Positions 1-6,237 of a stretch of DNA of 8,615 nt are shown here, one piece after another. A model generated the notes under the pieces. The model saw nothing but the letters and a program-made list of their open reading frames with translations, had not been told where the DNA came from and did not search any database. The stretch comes from Candidatus Latescibacterota bacterium (lineage in GTDB: Bacteria > Latescibacterota > UBA2968 > UBA8231), in assembly GCA_003529325.1 (NCBI GenBank), contig DPVW01000023.1, positions 10,288 to 18,902 on the forward strand, read 5' to 3'. The position numbers and the translations under genes were made by a program. The first letter of the stretch is position 1; every line of letters starts with the position of its first letter.

Positions 1-3
1 CTG

Positions 4-2163
4 TTATTGGGAGGACAGCGCCTGAGCCTGCTCGAGGCTCTCAAGCACAATGCCCGCGGTAATCACTTCGGGCAACACCAAGGGTTGTTCCGGTCTGCCA
101 CCAGCAAAGATGACGTAGAGTGGTACACCTGAACGACCGAAGGCGCGAATCATGTCCGTGATCTGGGCATTGCGGCTGGTCCAATCGGCCTGCACCATGA
201 CGACATCCAACTCGTCAAAGCGGGCCCGCACGTCGGCATCGGCCAGGACGGTGCGTTCATTGACCTTGCACGTCCAACACCACTCTGCGGTAAAGTCGAT
301 GAATATGGTACGTCCCGCGGCGATGTGGCTCTCGATGCGGCTGACATTAAAATCCTCCCAGTCGATAGCGGTGCTCTGCGTGGTATCCGCAGCAGCACTC
401 TCCACGAGCAGTGGTCGCAGGAAGATGACATAACCGCCGATGGCGACCAGCAGGGTTGCCACCCAAGCCGCCAGGCGTTGTCCGCCACCGCTGCGCAGAT
501 CGACCCATGATCCAAGCAGCCACGCGCCAAGGGCCAGGCAGAGGAGAAAAGCGCCGGTCCAAACGACCGCTTCCATGCCCAATTGTTTGCCCAACACCCA
601 CAACAACCACAGCACAGTCGCCATCAGCAGAAACCCCATGCCCTGCTTGAAGCGTTCCATCCAAGCGCCTGGTTTCGGTAGAAAGCGCATCCAACCTGGA
701 TTCCAGGCGAGTACGAGATATGGCAGCGCCATACCCAGGCCGGCGGCTGCGAAGATGACAAAGATGGTAGTCGCAGGCTGGCTGAAAGCGAACCCCAGAG
801 CCGCGCCGAGAAAAGGGGCTGTACAGGGCGTGGCGAGAATCGTCGCCAACACACCGTTGAAGAAACTACTTCCCAGGCCTTCGGAGTCGGCGAGACCGCC
901 AAAGGAGGTCGATCCGGGCAAACGAATCGTGACGACTCCAAAGAGACTCAACCCCAGAACGAAGACGAGGGAGGTCAGAAACAGCACGAAACCGGGAGAC
1001 TGGAACTGGAAACCCCAGCCGATCTGCTCCCCCCCTGCCTGCAGGACAGCCACCGTGGCGGCGAGCCCCAGAAAAGTGACAAGGATGCCACCGGTGAAAG
1101 CGAGTCCGAGTTGTCGTACGCGCGCCTCCGACTCTCCTGCCTGGGCAACCAGAGACATGACCTTGAGGGAAATGACGGGCAGCACACAGGGCATGAGGTT
1201 CAGAATGAGTCCCCCCGCCATGGCCATCAGCAGATAACGCCATATGCCCCCTGTCGCCACGTCGGCCTGCCCGTATTCGGTTTCAAGCAGGTCGAAAGTC
1301 GCTCGGGACGTCACCGTAAGGTCGAGAGAGACCGTTCGATAACGGGGTTCGCCGTTGGCCAACTCGAAGGCGAGGACGCCCGTCAATTGCTGCACGGCCG
1401 GTTCCCCAGCATACGGGACGATCTCAAACTGGGAAGTCGCCGAACCGAATCTCACCTCGGTCCGTGGTCCCGCTTCGATGTAGGCGCCCTCACCGACGTC
1501 CATGGGAAAGAAGTCGGGTAGGTTGCCATGGTGACCGCCACCACCATCACCCGCACTCTCCACGCTGACCTCCACACGCCTGATCCCTTGGCCGATATCG
1601 GCAACGGTGTGTTGCCACTGCACAGGGTCATCCGGCCTCAGGGGCGATACCAGCAGGTCATGATACCCTTGGAGAATCCCAGTTTCCGGGATCCGCGTCC
1701 CGGGCACATGATCCCATGCCACCGTCGTATCCCCCGGGATACAGATGTCAGCACAGACCAGCCAAGACACCTGAGCGCCAAGATGGATCGTGTCGGGGAG
1801 TACGTGGGGCGTGCGCACGCGCGCGAACAAGGCGACCTGATCGGCGTAGCCGAAGACGGTGAGATCCCCTGCCTCCGAATAGCGATGGGGACCGGGCCAA
1901 CGGAGTTGCCCGGCAACAAACCCCTCGGGCAGGTCCCAGTTGATGCGGGTCGGTAAACCGGCATCACCACTGAAAGCCCAGTAGGTATGCCAGTTGGGGG
2001 CCATATCCAGCACGACGGCGATGTCGAAGGCGGAATCAGCCTGCACGTGTGGCGCATCGATCAGCAGCCGCGCCTGTACCGGGTGTACGGTGCCAAGACC
2101 CTGAGCCGAGCAGGAGAGGGCGATCAACAGCAGGCATGTGAAGGTAAGGCCACCACGCATCAT
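4..2163 (-). CDS. dsbD: DsbD-like protein-disulfide reductase (thiol:disulfide interchange protein)
   Basis: This 719-aa inner-membrane protein is predicted to carry electrons from cytoplasmic thioredoxin to periplasmic disulfide-handling proteins. It starts with a signal peptide (about residues 1-20, cleavage likely after CSA). A periplasmic DsbD/ScsB-like N-terminal region (about 25-295) contains a CxxxC pair, C137 and C141, in VCADICIPG. About eight membrane segments follow (roughly 309-583), with the paired Pro-flanked cysteines typical of DsbD-beta: C325 in MPCVLP and C447 in TPCTAP. The C-terminal thioredoxin domain (about 600-719) has the redox motif WCWTCK (C629, C632) and a cis-Pro-like GVP at 679-681. 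All three cysteine pairs expected of an electron cascade are present. It is longer than E. coli DsbD (565 aa, from memory) because of the larger N-terminal region, which includes a Gly/His-rich stretch near 205-213. The gene ends 3 nt from the window edge with TAA. Its ATG overlaps the upstream symporter stop, suggesting translational coupling; a second ATG follows directly, so the start may be 2163 or 2160. Confidence 0.93.
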   Translation of the reverse strand: MMRGGLTFTCLLLIALSCSAQGLGTVHPVQARLLIDAPHVQADSAFDIAVVLDMAPNWHTYWAFSGDAGLPTRINWDLPEGFVAGQLRWPGPHRYSEAGDLTVFGYADQVALFARVRTPHVLPDTIHLGAQVSWLVCADICIPGDTTVAWDHVPGTRIPETGILQGYHDLLVSPLRPDDPVQWQHTVADIGQGIRRVEVSVESAGDGGGGHHGNLPDFFPMDVGEGAYIEAGPRTEVRFGSATSQFEIVPYAGEPAVQQLTGVLAFELANGEPRYRTVSLDLTVTSRATFDLLETEYGQADVATGGIWRYLLMAMAGGLILNLMPCVLPVISLKVMSLVAQAGESEARVRQLGLAFTGGILVTFLGLAATVAVLQAGGEQIGWGFQFQSPGFVLFLTSLVFVLGLSLFGVVTIRLPGSTSFGGLADSEGLGSSFFNGVLATILATPCTAPFLGAALGFAFSQPATTIFVIFAAAGLGMALPYLVLAWNPGWMRFLPKPGAWMERFKQGMGFLLMATVLWLLWVLGKQLGMEAVVWTGAFLLCLALGAWLLGSWVDLRSGGGQRLAAWVATLLVAIGGYVIFLRPLLVESAAADTTQSTAIDWEDFNVSRIESHIAAGRTIFIDFTAEWCWTCKVNERTVLADADVRARFDELDVVMVQADWTSRNAQITDMIRAFGRSGVPLYVIFAGGRPEQPLVLPEVITAGIVLESLEQAQALSSQ
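2160..2163 (-). other. ATGA stop/start overlap between symporter and dsbD
   Basis: On the minus strand the symporter stop TGA (2162-2160) shares bases with the dsbD start ATG (2163-2161). Such 4-nt overlaps usually mean translational coupling by ribosome re-initiation. The weak ribosome site before dsbD (AGAG about 5 nt upstream) fits dependence on translation of the upstream gene. A second in-frame ATG at 2160-2158 could serve instead. Confidence 0.85.
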
Positions 2164-3686
2164 CTTGTCTCTGACTCACGATCCGCGTAGCGATCCGCTA
2201 CCACCGCTGCCGTCCGACCAGCATAGGCGACAGCGAAGCAGACCAGTGTTCCCATCACGATAAACCAGGGCCAGCCGATACTCGTCGTCTGCTTGATGAG
2301 CAGGACGAGGAGAATGCTGATGATGGCGCCGGCGGCATTCGTCATTGTGTTGCCCCGATCACGCGTCAGGAAGCCGAGCAGGAAGATGCCGAGCAACGCG
2401 CCATAGAAGAACGTCATCACGCCGAGGGCGATAGACAACAGATCTGTCTGCGGATTCGCTTCGTAGTAATAGACGACGAGCAACGCTACACCTACGAGCA
2501 GGACGCCGATGACCACCATCGACAGCCGCCCGGCGAGCAGGTAGTGCCGCTGTGTGCCATTGCGGTGGAAGTGAGGTCGGTAGATATCGGACACAAAGGT
2601 CGCCGACATGGCGGCCATGGCTGAATCGAGGCTGGACATGGCGGCGGCGAAGACGGCGGCCAGCACCAGACCCGTAACACCCGCAGGCAGACCGCTGACG
2701 ATATAGTGCAGGAAGAAGTGTCCATTCTTGCCCGAGTCGGCAAGCATCTCGGCGGCGATGCCCATGGGCTCACCTGCGGGCAGATGGGCGACATAGACGA
2801 ACAGCATCTGCCCGACACCGAGGAACAGGGTCGTGACGAGGAGGCCGACAAAACCACTCATCCAGAGCGATCGCTGGCCCTCACGACTCTCGCGGCACGT
2901 CAGCAGACGTTGCACCATGTCGTGGTCGGTTCCGTGCGTCGCCATGGTCAGGAAAAACCCACCGATGACGGCGGGCACGACATGATACGGATTGGTGAGA
3001 ATATCCCAACCACTGCCGTCACCGAGATCGAAGATGCGAAACTTGTCGTTGGCAGCAAGGAAGTCGACGGTCTCAGAAAATGTCAGCGGCACGTCTCCAA
3101 AGAGGCTGACCAGGGCGATCACGCCACCACCGACGAGGACGATCGCCTGCAGCACATCGGTCCAGATCACTGCCTTGATCCCGCCAAACCATGTATAGAC
3201 GACAGCGACCATGCCGAGCAGAACGATGCTCAAGGACAGACTCAACCCGGTGGCGACCTCAATAGCGATGGCCCCGATGAACAGCCGCGCCCCACTGGCG
3301 AACAGACGCCCAAGGAGGAACACGGCGGCCGTCGTGGTTTGCGTCGGCGGGCCGAAACGTTCGGCCAGAAAACCGTAGATGGTGAGCACACGCAACCGGT
3401 AGAAGGCGGCGATAAAGACCGACGCCAAGACGAAACGCGCCGCAATCGTACCCACCGAAAACTGCAGATACGTCATATTCCGGATGTATCCCTGCTCCGG
3501 CGCCCCAAGAAAGGTGGCGGCACTCGTCTCCGTCGCCACCATCGACAGCAGTGCCGCCCACCAGGGGATGCTGCGCCCCCCGAGGAAGTAGTCCTCCAGA
3601 TCATCCTGTTTACGACTCAACCACAAGCCGATGGCGATGGTTGATCCGAGATACAACAGGATCGCAAGCCAGTCGTATAACGTCAC
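2160..3686 (-). CDS. Sodium:solute symporter (SSS family), substrate unknown
   Basis: A 508-aa polytopic membrane protein predicted to couple Na+ entry to uptake of a small solute. About 13 hydrophobic segments can be counted (first about 4-22, last about 470-490), matching the usual SSS topology. Family landmarks are GRSIPWWAALLSMVATETSA in the first part (37-56), YTWFGGIKAVIWTDVLQ (164-180), a cytoplasmic loop with TDHDMVQRLLTCR (253-265), and the Na2-site helix AAAMSSLDSAMAAM (347-360) followed by VSDIY. The paired serines S351/S352 correspond to the sodium-binding serines of vSGLT-type transporters. The start is a GTG 22 nt downstream of aroA, with a GGGG stretch about 8 nt upstream as a weak ribosome site; an N-terminus reading TLYDWLAILLYLG is typical for the family. 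The stop TGA is embedded in the ATGA of the next gene. Neighbours do not reveal the substrate: sugars, amino acids, carboxylates or vitamins are all possible. Confidence 0.92.
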   Translation of the reverse strand: MTLYDWLAILLYLGSTIAIGLWLSRKQDDLEDYFLGGRSIPWWAALLSMVATETSAATFLGAPEQGYIRNMTYLQFSVGTIAARFVLASVFIAAFYRLRVLTIYGFLAERFGPPTQTTTAAVFLLGRLFASGARLFIGAIAIEVATGLSLSLSIVLLGMVAVVYTWFGGIKAVIWTDVLQAIVLVGGGVIALVSLFGDVPLTFSETVDFLAANDKFRIFDLGDGSGWDILTNPYHVVPAVIGGFFLTMATHGTDHDMVQRLLTCRESREGQRSLWMSGFVGLLVTTLFLGVGQMLFVYVAHLPAGEPMGIAAEMLADSGKNGHFFLHYIVSGLPAGVTGLVLAAVFAAAMSSLDSAMAAMSATFVSDIYRPHFHRNGTQRHYLLAGRLSMVVIGVLLVGVALLVVYYYEANPQTDLLSIALGVMTFFYGALLGIFLLGFLTRDRGNTMTNAAGAIISILLVLLIKQTTSIGWPWFIVMGTLVCFAVAYAGRTAAVVADRYADRESETR

Positions 3687-3708
3687 GTCTCAAGCCCCAT
3701 AGGCGCCA

Positions 3709-5040
3709 TCATACCGGGGCCAATGTGGAATACGACGGGGTTTCAAGCTCGATCCGTGCTCCCAGACTGACGAGATCACCGAAAAAGTCCGGATAGGACT
3801 TGCCCACCGTCTCGGCATCGAGCACGACGACGCCGTCGCGGCTGCGCAGTCCCATCAAGGCCTGCATCTGCGCTACGCGGTGGTCGTGGAAGGTCGCCGC
3901 ATCGTGACCGCCAGCATACCCATCGGGACACCCACGAATCACGATCGCCTCTTTCTCTTCATGGCAGTCGACGCCAAAACGGCGCAGTTCGTTCACCGGC
4001 ACCAAAATTCGGTCACACTCCTTGTAGCGCAGATTGCCGATTCCGTAGAAGCGACTCGTCCCTTCTGCATGGGCGGCGACGGGCAACATGGCCAGCACCG
4101 CATCCGTCGCCAGGTCACCGTCGAAGTCACACCCACGTAGTCCGTTGTGACCACGCAGTTCAACGCGCGCGCCATCCCACGAGACATCGACCCCCATCTG
4201 GCGCAACAATGCGAGCACGGCCCGCTCACCCTGGCGATCCTCGTACAGTCGTTCGACGATGATACCACTGCTCGTGATCGCCCCTGCCGCCAGAATCGCG
4301 GCGGCGGAGGGCCAGTCGCCATTGACGGAAAACTCCCCGGCGTGATAGCTCTGGCCAGCGGCGATGTGAAAGGACATCATGTCGTCACCGGCGCTCACCA
4401 CGACACCGGCCTGGCGCATCACTTCCATCGTCGTGTGCACCAGCGGTTGCGAAATCAGTTCGTCCGTGATCTCGATGCGGACATCCTCTCCCACCAGAGG
4501 GGAAAGCAGCAGCAGAGAGCTGAGAAATTGAGATGAACGACTGCCGCTGATTCGTATCGTGCCACCGTGCAGCGTACCGCCACGAATCGTGGCGGGCAGA
4601 CGACCACCGGTGGAGTCCACCGACGCACCCAACTGCTCGAGACCGGAGAACAGTTCGTCATGGGGACGTTGTCCGAGGGATTCAGGAAAGGGTGTCTCCA
4701 CACGCAACTCTGACAGCAATGCACCGACACCCATCAGCATGCGCGCTACGGCACCGGCATTGCCGACATTGAGCACACCGGGGTTGGTGGGGCGGCCGCC
4801 AAAACCATGAACGTGCAGATGGCGGCCACCATCGTCGTCGATTTCTTCCCGGATGCCGGCACCCAACTCGAGCAGACAGGCACGCAACGCATCGGCATCC
4901 TGCGACTGCGCCGGATGGTGAATGACACTCTCCCCCTCCGCCAAGGCGGCGACCAACAGATAGCGTGTCGTGTAGTTCTTCGAGGACGGCGGCTTCAGAC
5001 TGCCACGTAACTGTTCAGTGAAATGGACCCGTGCCTTCAT
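3709..5040 (-). CDS. aroA: 3-phosphoshikimate 1-carboxyvinyltransferase (EPSP synthase)
   Basis: A 443-aa cytoplasmic enzyme of the shikimate pathway that joins phosphoenolpyruvate (PEP) to shikimate-3-phosphate (S3P). The reading frame is open further upstream, but the ATG at 5040 is chosen because AGGG lies 6 nt before it and the N-terminus then matches the family. Its numbering tracks E. coli AroA closely. K21 and R26 of the N-terminal PEP/S3P motif, R100 after GNAG (93-96), R125, S169-S170-Q171, catalytic D313, K340-E341-x-D343-R344, H387-R388 and K414 are all present, so it should be active. Unusual residues: the normal KS is KN (N22), the Thr after GNAG is A97, the position of E. coli P101 is M101, and E. 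coli Y200 is L200. It lies 23 nt after the epimerase-family gene and 22 nt before the symporter, so it is probably cotranscribed with both. MurA was considered, but the KExDR and DHR motifs are those of AroA. Confidence 0.93.
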   Translation of the reverse strand: MKARVHFTEQLRGSLKPPSSKNYTTRYLLVAALAEGESVIHHPAQSQDADALRACLLELGAGIREEIDDDGGRHLHVHGFGGRPTNPGVLNVGNAGAVARMLMGVGALLSELRVETPFPESLGQRPHDELFSGLEQLGASVDSTGGRLPATIRGGTLHGGTIRISGSRSSQFLSSLLLLSPLVGEDVRIEITDELISQPLVHTTMEVMRQAGVVVSAGDDMMSFHIAAGQSYHAGEFSVNGDWPSAAAILAAGAITSSGIIVERLYEDRQGERAVLALLRQMGVDVSWDGARVELRGHNGLRGCDFDGDLATDAVLAMLPVAAHAEGTSRFYGIGNLRYKECDRILVPVNELRRFGVDCHEEKEAIVIRGCPDGYAGGHDAATFHDHRVAQMQALMGLRSRDGVVVLDAETVGKSYPDFFGDLVSLGARIELETPSYSTLAPV

Positions 5041-5046
5041 GAAGTG

Positions 5047-5050
5047 CCCT
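5047..5050 (-). promoter_or_regulatory. Ribosome binding site deciding the aroA start
   Basis: The minus strand reads AGGG, then 6 nt, then ATG at 5040. No comparable site was noted for starts further upstream, which would lie inside the preceding gene. This supports the 443-aa product rather than a longer one. Confidence 0.6.
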
Positions 5051-5063
5051 GTCGCTTTTGACA

Positions 5064-6089
5064 CTAGAAATCGCCTGTGCGGGATTCGTATTTTGTCGGC
5101 TTGCCATGACTCCCGCCACCGATCTGCACCCAATGGGCCATCCAGTCGATGACATCGTCGATCGGTGTTTCCGGCGGGCCGAGACGATCGGTCAGGGCCG
5201 TCGTGTCCCCCAACAGCGCCCTCTCAGCCTCCTGCCCGATGAACTCGGGATCGCGGCCAACAATGACGCCAATGCGCTCGGCGATGTCGCGCACGGACAG
5301 TACGGATTCACCGGTCATGTTCAATGTTGTCTGAGGGTTGGTGCACAATGGGAAGGAGCGCGCAAGGTAGGCATTGGCATCCCCTTGCCAGATCTGATTC
5401 ACGTGCCCCATGGTGACATCGATAGGCTCTCCCGTCCACACACGCCAGGCGATATCATGGATGATGCCATAGCGCAACTCGGTGGCATAGAACAGGCGCA
5501 TCGTGCATAACCGGGCTCCGGCGGACCGCGCCGCGTGGTCGGCGATCCGCTCGCCACCGAGTCTGGACTGGGCGTATTCGCCAACGGGCTCGGTCGAGTC
5601 CGATTCGTTGGCGCCACGACTCGTGATGGGCGTAAAAGCGTAGACATTGCCGGAACTGACGTAGGATATCTGCGCCTCGCGATAACGCTCGACAGCACGT
5701 GCCGGCAACAGACTGTTCATCGCCCACGTCATCGACGGATTGCCGGCAGAGCCAAACTTGAACCCCGCCAGCAGAAACATGTGGGGCGCATCCGGCAGAT
5801 CCCGCAAGGCGGTATCATCCAGCAGATCGGCTTTTATCGTCGTCACGCCGATGCTGTCCAGCTGGGCCCGCGTCTGCTTGTCGGAGAACCGGGCGACACC
5901 GATCACACGCCGTCCACCTTGGGTCGCGCCCGCACGTACGAGAAGTTCTGCCAGTGTAGGCCCCATCTTGCCACCGACGCCGAGGATGACGACGTCCCCT
6001 TCATAGCGGGATACGGCGTCGCGTACCGCTGCCGAAGGCGCCGTCATACGTTCGATAAGTTGCTGCTCGGTATTCAGCTCGCCTGCCAA
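5064..6089 (-). CDS. NAD(P)-dependent epimerase/dehydratase family protein
   Basis: A 341-aa Rossmann-fold protein of the extended SDR (sugar epimerase/dehydratase-like) group, likely cytosolic; the substrate is unknown. The nucleotide-binding loop is GVGGKMG (37-43) after a hydrophobic strand, followed by a second strand IGVARF (63-68) and an acidic ADLLD (87-91). A serine motif YVSSGNVY (143-150) and YAQSR (172-176) sit where extended SDRs have their catalytic Ser and YxxxK; here the lysine is arginine. The C-terminal half (YGIIHDIAWRVWTGEPIDVT, IWQGDANAY) is the substrate-binding side. I recall relatives with the same GxGGKMGPTLA loop and EYAQS segment in several high-GC phyla, often annotated only as epimerase/dehydratase. 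The TTG start at 6089 is chosen because AGGGA lies 7 nt upstream; a later in-frame ATG at 6047 lacks a ribosome site and would drop the N-terminal helix region. It is the first gene of the minus-strand operon. Confidence 0.85.
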   Translation of the reverse strand: MAGELNTEQQLIERMTAPSAAVRDAVSRYEGDVVILGVGGKMGPTLAELLVRAGATQGGRRVIGVARFSDKQTRAQLDSIGVTTIKADLLDDTALRDLPDAPHMFLLAGFKFGSAGNPSMTWAMNSLLPARAVERYREAQISYVSSGNVYAFTPITSRGANESDSTEPVGEYAQSRLGGERIADHAARSAGARLCTMRLFYATELRYGIIHDIAWRVWTGEPIDVTMGHVNQIWQGDANAYLARSFPLCTNPQTTLNMTGESVLSVRDIAERIGVIVGRDPEFIGQEAERALLGDTTALTDRLGPPETPIDDVIDWMAHWVQIGGGSHGKPTKYESRTGDF

Positions 6090-6096
6090 TTCGCCA

Positions 6097-6101
6097 TCCC
6101 T
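6097..6101 (-). promoter_or_regulatory. Ribosome binding site supporting the TTG start of the epimerase gene
   Basis: The minus strand reads AGGGA, then 7 nt, then TTG at 6089. Spacing and sequence are near ideal, so the rare TTG start is preferred over the in-frame ATG at 6047, which has no purine-rich element at a suitable distance. Confidence 0.6.
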
Positions 6102-6140
6102 TTGCGCCCCCTCGCGTTGTGAGTCAACACATGGCCCTCT

Positions 6141-6169
6141 ATCTTACGGTTCACCGGGCTCGAGGTCGA
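6141..6169 (-). promoter_or_regulatory. Candidate promoter for the minus-strand operon
   Basis: On the minus strand, TCGACC (6169-6164, 4 of 6 to the -35 consensus) is followed by a 17-nt spacer and TAAGAT (6146-6141, 4 of 6 to the -10 consensus). Transcription would begin near 6134, giving a leader of about 45 nt before the TTG start. The match is moderate and the housekeeping sigma factor of this organism is unknown. A second -10-like hexamer, TATAGT (6176-6171), lies upstream but has no good -35 partner. Confidence 0.3.
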
Positions 6170-6178
6170 GACTATACG
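6150..6178 (+). promoter_or_regulatory. Candidate promoter for rarA
   Basis: TTCACC (6150-6155) and TATACG (6173-6178) are separated by exactly 17 nt, each matching 4 of 6 consensus positions. Transcription would start near 6185. That gives a leader of about 50 nt for the ATG at 6238 but essentially none for the GTG at 6187. It interleaves with the candidate promoter on the other strand. Confidence 0.3.
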
Positions 6179-6237
6179 CCCTCTACGTGCCGACGCCTGG
6201 CTCTCGCTCACCTCCCTCAAGACGCCCATCTCCTCCG

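Noticed and set aside
440..1237. Long open frame (265 codons) on the plus strand opposite dsbD
   Set aside because: Its product is rich in Arg, Pro, Ser and Thr with no recognisable domain, and it lies antisense to a gene with clear DsbD motifs. It is a typical shadow frame of GC-rich DNA.
2104..2163. Possible lipoprotein signal in the DsbD N-terminus (ALSC, C18)
   Set aside because: The residue three before the cysteine is Ala rather than Leu, Val or Ile, so the lipobox is poor. A signal peptidase I site after CSA fits the family better.
2706..3644. Open frame of 312 codons opposite the symporter gene
   Set aside because: The product is low-complexity, rich in Asp, Arg, Gly and His, without motifs, and complementary to well-conserved transporter helices.
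3709..5040. Alternative identity of the aroA gene as MurA
   Set aside because: The SQF, KExDR and DHR motifs and residue numbering match EPSP synthase, and the MurA active-site Cys loop is not visible.
6074..6097. Seven-codon open frame (MANWQAS) starting at the minus-strand ATG at 6097, overlapping the epimerase start
   Set aside because: The AGGG directly abuts this ATG, so it cannot serve as its ribosome site; the same element is correctly spaced for the TTG of the real gene.
6116..6128. Inverted repeat GTTG-TGAGT-CAAC in the divergent region
   Set aside because: The arms are only 4 bp and do not extend, which is expected by chance; not enough to call an operator.
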